From the NCBI RefSeq assembly GCF_020400585.1, contig NZ_JAINVF010000016.1, positions 1-64,000 of the forward strand: 64,000 bases of DNA. Reading direction: 5' to 3'. The position numbers and the translations under genes are program-made. Every line of letters starts with the position of its first letter. Positions within the stretch are counted from its first letter, which is position 1. Below the pieces are notes generated by a model, which did not search any database, was not told the origin of the DNA, and saw only the letters and a program-made list of their open reading frames with translations. The stretch is from Streptomyces sp. NK08204. Lineage in GTDB: Bacteria; Actinomycetota; Actinomycetes; Streptomycetales; Streptomycetaceae. Shown piece after piece: positions 1 through 8,061 of this stretch.

Positions 1-99
1 TGTCGCCCGTCCACGTCGTCCGCCCGAAGGGCGGGCCCCGCGGGCGGCGATGGGGGTGCCCCCACGCGAGCGTGTGCGAGCGTGGGGGAGTAGTCACGT

Positions 100-430
100 G
101 GGCGCTCCGGGCGGCGCGGCTGGCGGAGCTGTTCCAGCGGGTAGAGGCCCCATTGCGGCATCAGAGGTGGCCGGCGTCGACATGGTGACCGGAGGTGCTG
201 GCGGCGAAGGTGTTCGTCGCCACCTCGGGCTGCACGTGGCAGCAGTTGCCGTCCGCATCGTGCGGGCCGCCGGGGGCAACGGCTCACCGGCCCTTCGCCG
301 AGTGGACGAAGGTTAGGGTCTGGGCCGCCCGCCAAGCTCCCTGCAGACAAGGGCTACGACTACGCCCACCTGCGTAGACGGTCACGTCAGTGCGCCATCA
401 AGCACCGCATCGCCCGCCTCCGGCATACGT
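100..430 (+). pseudogene. IS5-type transposase remnant
   Basis: This is a decayed transposase. Around 195-313 the + strand reads a peptide with the core ATSGCTWQQLPSA followed by GATAHRPFAEW, which I recognise from the N-terminal part of Streptomyces IS5-family (IS112-like) transposases. From about 333 another frame reads ADKGYDYAHLRRR and KHRIAR, which belongs near the C-terminal end of the same family. The central catalytic part is missing and the two halves are in different frames, so an internal deletion is evident. The part before 195 fits the family only with frameshifts. No terminal inverted repeats were recognised. It abuts the tail of a regulator at about 430. Confidence is good for identity, low for exact borders. 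Confidence 0.65.
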
Positions 431-640
431 CATGGCGCTTGCGGCACCAGCGAACCCCTCCAGGTGGAAGGGGATGACGCGTACGGTGACGTCCACTGCT
501 TCAGAGCGCTGCACCAGGTGTGCACGTTGGGCCCGCGAGGCGGTGCGGTCGCTGACCGTGATGCGCAGCTCTCGGCGCGGTTCGGGAACCGGGGGAAGTT
601 CGTGTGGTGCCAACTTCTTGCTGCGTAGCTCGTTGCATCC
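420..640 (-). pseudogene. DUF5753 (Scr1-type HTH) regulator fragment
   Basis: The minus strand carries a fragment resembling the DUF5753 C-terminal domain of the abundant Streptomyces XRE-type regulators. Visible are ELRITVSDRTA, then DVTVRVIPFHLEGFAGAASAM and TYAGG, where the reading stops matching exactly at the edge of the transposase remnant. The N-terminal helix-turn-helix domain is absent. I infer that insertion and later deletion of the neighbouring element removed both ends. It is not expected to make a functional protein. Confidence 0.55.
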
Positions 641-660
641 TTGGATGGCGTGCCGTCCCG

Positions 661-777
661 GTGCCCGATGACGTCCGCGAGCGGGTAATGGCCTGCACGG
701 ATCTGGACCAGCTGGATGTCTGGGCCCAGCGCGAGGTGCACGCCACGGACGCGGCGGAGCTGTTCACCGAGGGGTGA
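661..777 (+). pseudogene. C-terminal remnant of an Rpn-type nuclease/transposase
   Basis: An open stretch on the + strand reads VPDDVRERVMACTDLDQLD and ends VHATDAAELFTEG before a TGA stop at 775-777. This matches the C-terminal tail I know from Streptomyces proteins of the Rpn (recombination-promoting nuclease / putative transposase, PD-(D/E)XK) family. The catalytic N-terminal domain is missing and nothing upstream is in frame. It is one of three unrelated gene ends packed into 1-780, which marks the left edge as a site of repeated insertion and deletion. Confidence 0.5.
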
Positions 778-875
778 GGGACCGGCGTCGGGGGCGTGGT
801 CCGGCGTCTTCTGACTTGATCTGGTCGCCGCGTTAAGATCCCTGCGCCACAGATGAGTTGATCGACGGGGGAACA

Positions 876-2705
876 GTGAACGGCGACGCCATGCCCGAGG
901 GGGCCTTCCAGTCGCTGGGCGAGGACGATCCGCGGGTGATCGGCGGGTACCGGATCGCCGCGCGACTCGGGGCCGGCGGGATGGGGAAGGTGTATCTGTC
1001 CCACACGCCGGGCGGCAGGCCCGTCGCCATCAAGGTGATCCGGCCGGAGTTCGCCGAAGACCCCGAGTTCCGGCGGCGGTTCGCGCAGGAGGTACGGGCG
1101 GCCGAACGGGTCCAGGGGCTCTACACCGCTCCGGTGATCGACAGTGACACCGAGGGACCGCGGCCCTGGCTGGCCACCGCCTACGTCTCCGGGCCCTCGC
1201 TCGCCGCGGCCGTCGCCGAGCACGGGCCGCTGCCCACGTCCACGGTGCTGCTGCTCGCCGCGGGGGTGGCCGAGGCCCTCCAGGTGGTGCACGGCGCGGG
1301 CATCGTGCACCGGGACCTGAAACCGTCCAATGTGCTGCTCGCCGCCGACGGACCCCGAGTGATCGACTTCGGTATCGCCCGCGCCGCCGACACCACCGCG
1401 CTGACCGGCAGCGGGGTCACGGTCGGCACTCCCGCCTTCATGTCGCCGGAGCAGGCGGCGGGGCGGGCCGTGGGGCCGAAGTCCGACGTGTTCGCGCTCG
1501 GGCAGGTGGCCGCGTTCGCGGCGCTGGGCCGGTCGGCCCACGGGGACGGGCCGTCCCACGCCGTGCTCTACCGGATCGTGCACGAGGAGGCGGACCTCAC
1601 CGGACTGCCCGCCGAGCTCACCGAACTCGTACGCCGGTGCCTCGCGAAGGACCCGGACGCGCGCCCGGAACTGAGCGAGGTGCTCGCCCTGTGCAGCGCG
1701 GCATCCGGCGACACCCAGCTGCGCCGCCCAGAGGACTGGCTGCCGGGCGCGGTCACCACGGCCATCGCCGACCGCTACCGGGCGCCGATGCCAGGTCAGG
1801 CGCCGGGACCGGTTCCGCCCCAGCACCCGCCTACGGCCGTGGCCGACGCCGCCCCGCAGCAGCCGGCCGCACCCCCGCAGCCCGGATACGCGCCGACCCA
1901 GATGGCTCAGTCCGTGCAGTGGGCACAGTCGGCGTACGCGCCGACCCAGATGGCTCAGCCCGTGCATTCGGCACAGTCGGCGTACGCGCCGACCCAGATG
2001 GCTCAACCCCTTCAGACCGCTCAGCCCTTCCCGTCCGCGACCCCGTACCCCGGTCCGCCGCCCGTGGTCGTGGGACAGCCCGGCCGGCCCGGTCGGCGCC
2101 GGCGGACGGGGCTCGTCCTGGGGTGTGTGACGGGGGCCCTCCTGCTCGGTCTCGGTGTCATCGGCTATGTGACCGACAACAGCGTCGACAGCAGCGGCAC
2201 GACGAGCACCGGCACGGCGAAACCCTCCGGCGGGAAGAACGGCGGTGCACGACCCTCGGGCGGGACGACCGCGAGCAGGCAGCCCGGCGCCTCCGCGAGC
2301 AGCAGCCCCACGCCCACGGTCTACAAGAACTTCAACCTGACCGACGGCTACCACGTCCAGTTCGGCGACCAGCCCCTGACACCGCACCGGGACAGCAACG
2401 ACGACCTGTACCTGATCTGCCCCGACGTCACTTCGTGCGACTTCGGGTCCTACAACGACAAGCTCGTCCTGCTCGACCAGGGCGAGACGGGCTCGCTGGA
2501 CACCTGCAAGCAGGACACCCGGTACCTGCCCCAGGAGGTCTCCCTGAACCGGTTCTCCAGGGGCAGGCAGCTGTGCGTGACCACCGACGACGGCACCGTC
2601 GCCCTGGTGACCTTCCAGGGCCAGTCGCCCAGTACCAGTGCCAGCCGTTACGTCACCCTGGACATCAGCATCTGGCGCGACGCGATACCGGCGACACAGG
2701 ACTAG
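876..2705 (+). CDS. Ser/Thr protein kinase with single TM segment
   Basis: This is a eukaryotic-type (Hanks/PknB) serine/threonine kinase of about 609 residues. The glycine loop LGAGGMGKVY lies near residue 31. It is followed by VAIKVI with the ATP-binding lysine, the catalytic HRDLKPSN and the metal-binding DFG within VIDFGIARA. After the kinase domain (to about 280) comes a Pro/Gln-rich linker with three copies of YAPTQMAQ at roughly 338-385, then one hydrophobic helix at about 411-432 preceded by arginines. A Ser/Thr-rich extracytoplasmic part with several cysteines ends the protein. The GTG at 876 is chosen because GGGGGA precedes it; a TTG at 858 and an ATG at 891 are alternatives. The signal sensed outside the cell is unknown. 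It is convergent with the methyltransferase gene, with only 7 bases between stops. Confidence 0.93.
   Translation: MNGDAMPEGAFQSLGEDDPRVIGGYRIAARLGAGGMGKVYLSHTPGGRPVAIKVIRPEFAEDPEFRRRFAQEVRAAERVQGLYTAPVIDSDTEGPRPWLATAYVSGPSLAAAVAEHGPLPTSTVLLLAAGVAEALQVVHGAGIVHRDLKPSNVLLAADGPRVIDFGIARAADTTALTGSGVTVGTPAFMSPEQAAGRAVGPKSDVFALGQVAAFAALGRSAHGDGPSHAVLYRIVHEEADLTGLPAELTELVRRCLAKDPDARPELSEVLALCSAASGDTQLRRPEDWLPGAVTTAIADRYRAPMPGQAPGPVPPQHPPTAVADAAPQQPAAPPQPGYAPTQMAQSVQWAQSAYAPTQMAQPVHSAQSAYAPTQMAQPLQTAQPFPSATPYPGPPPVVVGQPGRPGRRRRTGLVLGCVTGALLLGLGVIGYVTDNSVDSSGTTSTGTAKPSGGKNGGARPSGGTTASRQPGASASSSPTPTVYKNFNLTDGYHVQFGDQPLTPHRDSNDDLYLICPDVTSCDFGSYNDKLVLLDQGETGSLDTCKQDTRYLPQEVSLNRFSRGRQLCVTTDDGTVALVTFQGQSPSTSASRYVTLDISIWRDAIPATQD
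1887..2030 (+). repeat. 48-bp in-frame tandem repeat in kinase linker
   Basis: Three 48-bp units begin at 1887, 1935 and 1983 and encode 16-residue copies that each start YAPTQMAQ. The first 24 bases of each unit are almost identical and the rest diverges. The repeat lies in the cytoplasmic linker just before the membrane helix. Confidence 0.9.
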
Positions 2706-2712
2706 ACACGGC

Positions 2713-3369
2713 TCAGCCGGGCCGCCGGGCCAGCAGGAACGCCCGTGGGCGGGTCTCCTCCCCGGCCGGTTCCCGCAGCACCGTCGCCACCTGCTCCAGG
2801 CCCGCCCGGTTGAGCAGCGTGTTGACCTGCGCCGGCGTACGCCAGTGGTAGTCGAGGGCGATCTCGTGGCCGAAGCGTTCGGTCAGGTGCAGTCCGCCGG
2901 GCTCGGCGCCGGACTGGAAGGCCAGCAGGACGGGAGCGCCGGGGGCCAGGGTGCGGTGGAATTCCGCGAACGCCGTCGGCAGGTGCTCGTCCGGAACGTG
3001 GATCGTCGAGTACAGGGCCAGGATGCCGCCGAGGGCCGTGTCCGGGAGGTCCAGGGACGTCATCGAGCCCACGTGGAATCGGAGCTGCGGGTGGGCCTCG
3101 CGGGCCAGGGACACCATCGCGGGCGAGAGGTCTACTCCGAAGGCCGGGACGCCGAGGCCGTGCAGCAGGGCGGTGACGTGGCCGGGGCCGCTGCCGAGGT
3201 CGGCCACGGGGGCCGGGCCGTTTGCCTTGACCAGTTCGGCGAAGGCGGTGACCAGGGAGCGGTCCAGGGGGTGGGAGAGGCCGGACGGGTAGCGGGCCGT
3301 GTAGTCCTCGGCGATCGCGTCGTAGGACGTGCGGGTGGTCCGGAGGAAGGCCGGGGTCGAATCGCTCAC
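2713..3369 (-). CDS. Class I SAM-dependent methyltransferase
   Basis: This is a 218-residue Rossmann-type methyltransferase. Motif I is VADLGSGPG at about 55-63, followed by an acidic end of strand two in FGVDLSPAM. The LDLPDTALGGILALYS and PGAPVLLAFQ segments fit the later strands of a Methyltransf_11/25 fold. It starts with GTG at 3369. The substrate cannot be told from sequence. Nothing nearby links it to a pathway. Confidence 0.85.
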   Translation of the reverse strand: MSDSTPAFLRTTRTSYDAIAEDYTARYPSGLSHPLDRSLVTAFAELVKANGPAPVADLGSGPGHVTALLHGLGVPAFGVDLSPAMVSLAREAHPQLRFHVGSMTSLDLPDTALGGILALYSTIHVPDEHLPTAFAEFHRTLAPGAPVLLAFQSGAEPGGLHLTERFGHEIALDYHWRTPAQVNTLLNRAGLEQVATVLREPAGEETRPRAFLLARRPG

Positions 3370-3372
3370 GGC

Positions 3373-3506
3373 CGGGCACCCTAGCGGCCCACGCTCGTGC
3401 TCCCCTGGTGGCTCAGATCCGTGTCCTCCCAGCGGACACCGCTTGTGTCCTCCCAGCGGCTCGGACCTGCGCCCTCCCAGCGGATCACACCTGTGCCACC
3501 TAGCGG
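3373..3506. repeat. 24-bp tandem repeat, about 5.5 copies
   Basis: Units of exactly 24 bases start at 3373, 3397, 3421, 3445, 3469 and 3493. The conserved half is a 15-mer such as GTGTCCTCCCAGCGG and the 9-base spacer varies. The copies at 3421 and 3445 share the full 15-mer. On the + strand the array is open in one frame (an 8-residue repeat rich in Cys-Pro-Pro-Ser-Gly). I see no codon bias or ribosome site to support a gene, so I treat it as a non-coding minisatellite. Confidence 0.85.
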
Positions 3507-3720
3507 ATCCCGACCCGCGCCGGGTCCCGGCGCGTGGACAAATCGAGCGTGACTGTGGTGCGGCGTGGTATCCGTGGAAGGGAAAGAAGTGTTTTACCCA
3601 GCAGAGTCCTCCGTCAAGCGTCCGCCGGTCGGATTTTCTTCCCCTAACGGGCTGAACTTTTGTTGATCGAGGGGTAGTTGATCAGTCAGGCGTCCTACCC
3701 TTCAGAGGGTGAACCAATTG
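3507..3720. other. Leader of the amidohydrolase gene
   Basis: This gene-free stretch follows the 24-bp array and is lower in GC than its surroundings. It contains GTTGATC twice, at 3662-3668 and 3677-3683, exactly 15 bases apart just before the amidohydrolase start. That could be a promoter or operator element. AGAGGG at 3704-3708 is the likely ribosome site. Confidence 0.4.
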
Positions 3721-4956
3721 ATGTCCCTTGAGTCCGAGGCCGATCTCCCCGTAGATGTGCTCCCTGGCGTGCTCAGTGAGAGCTTGCATGCCGAACTCGT
3801 CGCCTTCCGCCGCGACTTGCACATGCACCCCGAGCTGGGCAACCAGGAGTTCCGCACGACCGCCGCGATCAAGGAGCGGCTCCAGCAGGCCGGTCTGCGC
3901 CCCCGCGTCCTGTCCACCGGAACCGGACTCGTGTGCGACATCGGACTCCAGGAGGGGGAGCGGCCTGCCGTACCGCTGCTCGCGCTGCGTGCGGACATCG
4001 ACGCACTGCCCATCCCGGACACGAAGACCGAGTGCCCGTACCGGTCCACCGTGCCGGACCGCGCCCACGCCTGCGGGCATGACGTGCACACCACCGTCGT
4101 CCTCGGCGCCGGCCTCGTCTTCGCCGAGCTGCACGCGCTCGGCCTGCTCCCGCGCCCCGTGCGGCTGATCTTCCAGCCCGCCGAGGAGGTGCTGCCCGGC
4201 GGCGCCCTGGACGCCATCGAGGACGGGGTGCTGGCCGGCGTCGGCCGGATCCTCGCCGTGCACTGCGACCCCAGGGTCGACGCGGGGAAGGTCGGGCTGC
4301 GGCACGGGCCCATCACGAGTGCGTGCGACCGGCTGGAGATCGCACTGGACGGGCCCGGCGGCCACACCGCCCGGCCCCACCTGACGACCGACATGGTCAC
4401 CGCCGCCGCCCGCGTCGCCGTCGACGTGCCCGCGCTGATCGCCCGCCGGGTCGACACCCGGGCCGGTCTCGTCGTGACCTGGGGTCGGATCGAGTCGGGG
4501 CACGCCCCGAACGTGATCCCGCAGCACGCCGAGCTGTCCGGGACCGTACGCTGCCTGGACCTGGACGCCTGGCGGCAGGCGCCGGACATCGTGCACGCGG
4601 CGATCGACGAGGTCGCGACCCTGCACCGGGCCAAGTCCGAGATCAACTACGTGCGGGGCGTGCCGCCCGTCGTCAACGAACGGGAGTCCATCGATCTGCT
4701 GCGCCGCTCGATGGTCGCCCGGCGCGGCATGGCCTCCGTCGAGAGCACCGAGCAGAGCCTTGGGGGCGAGGACTTCTCCTGGTACCTGGAGCACGTTCCG
4801 GGCGCGATGGCCCGGCTCGGCGTGCGGCGGCCCGGCGAGCGGACCGTACGCGATCTGCACCAGGGTGACTTCGACGCCGACGAGCACGCGATCACGGTCG
4901 GTGTGGAGATGTTCACCGCGGCGGCCCTCCTGGACGCGAACTCGACGGAGCTGTGA
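3721..4956 (+). CDS. M20-family amidohydrolase
   Basis: This is a 411-residue metallo-amidohydrolase of the M20/IAA-amino-acid hydrolase group. These enzymes remove N-acyl groups from amino acids or amidated substrates using a dinuclear metal site. FRRDLHMHPELGNQEFR opens the catalytic domain. HACGHDVHTT at about 116-125 carries metal ligands, and QPAEEVLPGGA with HCDP supplies further catalytic residues. The central part with GPGGHTARP is the dimerisation lid domain, and LGGEDFSWYL near the end closes the site. An in-frame GTG at 3709 would have its ribosome site touching it, so ATG 3721 is preferred. The protein is expected to be cytoplasmic, with no signal peptide. Whether it belongs to the following nucleoside operon is doubtful, because about 320 bases and an operator-like site intervene. 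Confidence 0.88.
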   Translation: MSLESEADLPVDVLPGVLSESLHAELVAFRRDLHMHPELGNQEFRTTAAIKERLQQAGLRPRVLSTGTGLVCDIGLQEGERPAVPLLALRADIDALPIPDTKTECPYRSTVPDRAHACGHDVHTTVVLGAGLVFAELHALGLLPRPVRLIFQPAEEVLPGGALDAIEDGVLAGVGRILAVHCDPRVDAGKVGLRHGPITSACDRLEIALDGPGGHTARPHLTTDMVTAAARVAVDVPALIARRVDTRAGLVVTWGRIESGHAPNVIPQHAELSGTVRCLDLDAWRQAPDIVHAAIDEVATLHRAKSEINYVRGVPPVVNERESIDLLRRSMVARRGMASVESTEQSLGGEDFSWYLEHVPGAMARLGVRRPGERTVRDLHQGDFDADEHAITVGVEMFTAAALLDANSTEL

Positions 4957-5275
4957 GCGGAGCGGCCCAGCGGGGCCGCTCCCCGGTCAGCCCCCGTGTT
5001 CTTCCCCTGTCCGGCGTAACGCACCCGGTCCGGCGCAACAGACCCGCAAGCCATTCGTGCATTGAGCGCAACAGTGCCGTAGCAGGCCCAAGATCCCGAG
5101 TTCAGACACTGTTTGCCTCGAATCGATAACGGCTTCGCGAGAGGTGTTTTTCTGACATCTACGCGCGTTACGATGCCGCGAAGCCGACGCCGCCGGGGCG
5201 TCTCGGCTGGAGCACTGGCATGGTGCTCACATCAAGCGCCGACATGGCGCTCAGGTCAGGTGAAGGAGCCTTCCC
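4957..5275. other. Promoter region of the nucleoside-uptake operon
   Basis: There is no gene here. The stretch becomes less GC-rich from about 5040. It holds the operator-like sequence at 5158-5170 and ends with the ribosome site GAAGGAG at 5262-5268 of the lipoprotein gene. A leader of about 100 bases lies between the palindrome and the start codon. Confidence 0.6.
5158..5170 (+). promoter_or_regulatory. Nucleoside-regulon operator, copy 1
   Basis: TCTACGCGCGTTA differs from the shared palindrome CTACGCGCGTAG only in its right end. It lies 105 bases before the start of the nucleoside-binding lipoprotein gene. Confidence 0.6.
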
Positions 5276-6334
5276 GTGCGCCGGGTAGCCAAGCTTTCCG
5301 CTGCGTGTATCGCGACCGCAGCTCTCGCCGTGACTGCCACTGCCTGTGGCAGCACCTCCTCGGACAACAACTCCAGCTCGTCCGCCTCCTCGGGCGGCGG
5401 CAAGGGTGTCAAGATCGGCCTGGCCTTCGACGTCGGCGGCCGTGGCGACCGGTCCTTCAACGACTCCGCCGCGCGCGGTGCCGACAAGGCCAAGAGCGAG
5501 TTCGGCGGCGACATCAAGGAGCTGACCGCCAAGACCTCGGACACCGAGGCCGACCGCGAGCAGCGCCTGTCGGACCTGGCGGACGCCGGCTACAACCCCG
5601 TCATCGGTGTCGGCTTCTCCTACGCCGCCTCCATGACCAAGGTCGCCGCGAAGTACCCGAAGACCAGCTTCGGCATCGTCGACTCGGTCGTGGACGCCAA
5701 GAACGTCGACAGCATCACCTTCACCGAGGAGCAGGGCTCCTACCTGGCCGGTGTCGCCGCGGCGCTGAAGTCCAAGGACCACCACGTCGGCTTCATCGGC
5801 GGTGTCGACGTTCCGCTGATCAAGAAGTTCGAGGCGGGTTACGTCCAGGGCGCCAAGGCCACCGACAAGAAGATCAAGGTCGACGTCCAGTACCTGTCCC
5901 ACGGCTCGGACATGTCCGGCTTCGCCAGCCCCGACAAGGGCAAGGAAGCCGCGCAGGGCATGCTGGACAACGGCGCGGACGTCATCTACACGGCGGCCGG
6001 CTCCTCCGGCAACGGCGCGATCGAGGCCGTCAGCGGCAAGAAGGGCGCCTGGGCCATCGGCGTCGACTCGGACCAGTACAACATCCCGGGTCTCGCCAAG
6101 TACAAGAACGCGATCCTGACCTCGATGGTCAAGAACGTCGATGTCGGTGTCTACGACTTCATCAAGTCCGTCCACGACGGCAAGCCGCTGACCGGCGTCA
6201 ACGCCTACTCGCTCGCCAAGGGCGGTGTGTCGCTCGCCACGAGTGGTGGCTTCATCGACGACATCCAGGGCAAGCTGGATGCGGCGAAGAAGCAGATCGT
6301 CGACGGCACCATCAAGGTCAAGACCACCCCGTGA
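5276..6334 (+). CDS. BMP-family nucleoside-binding lipoprotein
   Basis: This is the extracellular solute-binding component of the ABC importer encoded immediately downstream, belonging to the Bmp/PnrA family that binds purine and pyrimidine nucleosides. The 352-residue precursor has a positively charged start, a hydrophobic helix and a lipid-attachment cysteine at residue 24 (VTATACGS), then a Ser/Gly/Asn linker. The mature part begins KIGLAFDVGGRGDRSFND, typical of the family. VGFSYAASMTKVA, GFIGGVDVPLIKKFEAGY and AAGSSGNGAIEA line the ligand cleft in homologues. GTG 5276 follows a clear GAAGGAG. It is separated from the ATPase gene by a strong stem-loop, which may keep its transcript more abundant than those of the membrane components. 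Confidence 0.94.
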   Translation: MRRVAKLSAACIATAALAVTATACGSTSSDNNSSSSASSGGGKGVKIGLAFDVGGRGDRSFNDSAARGADKAKSEFGGDIKELTAKTSDTEADREQRLSDLADAGYNPVIGVGFSYAASMTKVAAKYPKTSFGIVDSVVDAKNVDSITFTEEQGSYLAGVAAALKSKDHHVGFIGGVDVPLIKKFEAGYVQGAKATDKKIKVDVQYLSHGSDMSGFASPDKGKEAAQGMLDNGADVIYTAAGSSGNGAIEAVSGKKGAWAIGVDSDQYNIPGLAKYKNAILTSMVKNVDVGVYDFIKSVHDGKPLTGVNAYSLAKGGVSLATSGGFIDDIQGKLDAAKKQIVDGTIKVKTTP

Positions 6335-6358
6335 CCTGATGGGTCCAGCTCGGACCCC

Positions 6359-6396
6359 GGCTCGGCGCGGGGGCTACCGCAGCCCCCCGCCGAGCC
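6359..6396 (+). terminator. Stem-loop after the lipoprotein gene
   Basis: A 16-bp GC-rich stem with a single bulge closes over the loop ACCGC, with GGCTCGGCG on the left pairing with CGCCGAGCC on the right. No long T-run follows. It could be a partial terminator or an mRNA-stabilising 3' end inside the uptake operon. Confidence 0.7.
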
Positions 6397-6412
6397 ATAA
6401 CAATGTGTCAAC

Positions 6413-6425
6413 TCTACGCGTGTAG
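6413..6425 (+). promoter_or_regulatory. Nucleoside-regulon operator, copy 2
   Basis: TCTACGCGTGTAG is one base away from the shared palindrome CTACGCGCGTAG. It lies between the stem-loop after the lipoprotein gene and the ATPase gene, 77 bases before the proposed start, implying an internal regulated promoter. Confidence 0.7.
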
Positions 6426-6501
6426 CGCGGAGTTGCCGCGCTAGCGTCGCCGACGCCCAAGCCCTCCCCTACGCAGCCCCTTTCCCCGAGGAGAGTGCGC
6501 C

Positions 6502-8061
6502 ATCAACGCGTCCAGCCCTCCCGCTGCCGTCGAACTGCGCGGCATCACCAAGCGTTTCCCCGGCGTCGTCGCCAACCGCGACATCAATCTCACGGTCCGT
6601 ACCGGCACGGTGCACGCCCTGTGCGGCGAGAACGGCGCCGGCAAGTCCACCCTGATGAAGATCCTCTACGGCATGCAGCAGCCGGACGAGGGCACCATCA
6701 CCGTGAACGGCGAGCAGGTCACGTTCCACAACCCCGGCGACGCCATCGCGCGCGGCATCGGCATGGTGCACCAGCACTTCATGCTGGCCGACAACCTCAC
6801 CGTCCTGGAGAACGTCGTCCTCGGCGCGGAGAAGCTGTACGGCATCGGCGCCAAGGCCCGCGCGAAGATCAAGGAGATCTCCGACGCGTACGGGCTGAAC
6901 GTCCGGCCCGACGTCCTCGTCGAGCAGCTCGGCGTCGCCGACCGCCAGCGCGTGGAGATCCTCAAGGTCCTCTACCGCGGCGCCAAGACCCTCATCCTGG
7001 ACGAGCCCACCGCCGTCCTCGTGCCGCAGGAGGTCGAGGCGCTCTTCGACAACCTGCGTGAGCTGAAGGCCGAGGGGCTCACCGTCATCTTCATCTCCCA
7101 CAAGCTGGGCGAGGTGCTGTCGGTCGCCGACGAGATCACCGTCATCCGCCGCGGCACCACCGTCGGCACCGCCGAGCCGCGCTCGACCACGCCCAAGCAG
7201 CTGGCCGAGATGATGGTCGGCAGCGAGCTGCCCACGCCGGAGACCCAGGAGTCCACCGTCACGGACGTCCCGATGCTGAAGGTGGACGGTCTGCACCTCG
7301 CGCAGACCGACCTCGAAGGCATCGAGCGGATCATCCTGGACCAGATCTCCTTCACCATCCACAAGGGCGAGGTCCTCGGCATCGCCGGCGTGGAGGGCAA
7401 CGGCCAGTCCGAGCTGGTCGAGGCGATCATGGGCATGCGGCACCCGGACGCCGGTGTCATCACCCTCGACGGCACCGACATCTCCCGCGCCGCCACCCGC
7501 CACCGCCGCGAGGCCGGCATCGGCTACATCCCCGAGGACCGCCACCGCCACGGCCTGCTCCTCGAGGCGCCGCTGTGGGAGAACCGCATCCTCGGCCACG
7601 TCACCGAGAAGCCGAACTCGCGCGGCGGACTGCTCGACCTCAAGGCCGCCCGCGTCGACACCGAGCGCATCGTCGAGGCCTACGACGTCCGCACGCCCGG
7701 CATCGACGTGACCGCCGCGTCGCTGTCCGGCGGCAACCAGCAGAAGCTGATCGTCGGCCGCGAGATGAGCCACAACCCCAAGATCCTCATCGCCGCCCAC
7801 CCCACCCGTGGCGTGGACGTCGGCGCGCAGGCCGCGATCTGGGACTACATCCGCGAGGCCCGCCGCGAGGGCCTGGCCGTGCTGCTGATCTCCGCCGACC
7901 TGGACGAGCTGATCGGGCTCTCCGACACCCTGCGGGTGATGTACCGCGGCCGTCTGGTCGCCGACGCCGACCCCGCCACGATCACCCCCGAGGAGCTGGG
8001 CTCCGCCATGACGGGTGCCGCCAGCGGCCACCTGGAGCACACAGAGGACGACGAGCGATGA
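6502..8061 (+). CDS. Nucleoside ABC transporter, duplicated ATP-binding protein
   Basis: This is the cytoplasmic motor of the importer, a fusion of two ATPase domains as in sugar and nucleoside (NupA-type) transporters. The first domain has Walker A GENGAGKST at about 43-51, Walker B TLILDEPTAVLVPQE and a degenerate signature (LGVADRQRVEIL). The second has a degenerate P-loop (GVEGNGQSE), a good signature LSGGNQQKLIVGREM and ILIAAHPTRGVDVG. Conserved coding (AVELRGITKRFPGVVANRD) extends upstream to 6502, but no ATG, GTG or TTG occurs in this frame between the stop at 6442 and GTG 6610. GTG 6610 would delete the first strands. CGAGGAGAG at 6487-6495 points to the ATC codon at 6502 as the start. 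The gene overlaps the permease by ATGA. Confidence 0.9.
   Translation: MNASSPPAAVELRGITKRFPGVVANRDINLTVRTGTVHALCGENGAGKSTLMKILYGMQQPDEGTITVNGEQVTFHNPGDAIARGIGMVHQHFMLADNLTVLENVVLGAEKLYGIGAKARAKIKEISDAYGLNVRPDVLVEQLGVADRQRVEILKVLYRGAKTLILDEPTAVLVPQEVEALFDNLRELKAEGLTVIFISHKLGEVLSVADEITVIRRGTTVGTAEPRSTTPKQLAEMMVGSELPTPETQESTVTDVPMLKVDGLHLAQTDLEGIERIILDQISFTIHKGEVLGIAGVEGNGQSELVEAIMGMRHPDAGVITLDGTDISRAATRHRREAGIGYIPEDRHRHGLLLEAPLWENRILGHVTEKPNSRGGLLDLKAARVDTERIVEAYDVRTPGIDVTAASLSGGNQQKLIVGREMSHNPKILIAAHPTRGVDVGAQAAIWDYIREARREGLAVLLISADLDELIGLSDTLRVMYRGRLVADADPATITPEELGSAMTGAASGHLEHTEDDER

Noticed and set aside
501..2387. 628-codon minus-strand frame opposite the kinase
   Set aside because: Shadow of the kinase gene; Arg/Gly-rich text with copies that mirror the kinase repeat.
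3373..3506. Possible CRISPR array
   Set aside because: Repeats are 15 bases with 9-base spacers, far too short, diverged, and no cas genes are present.
3329..3655. 108-codon plus-strand frame over the 24-bp repeat
   Set aside because: It starts inside the methyltransferase gene, has no ribosome site and encodes mainly the repeat; non-coding repeat is simpler.
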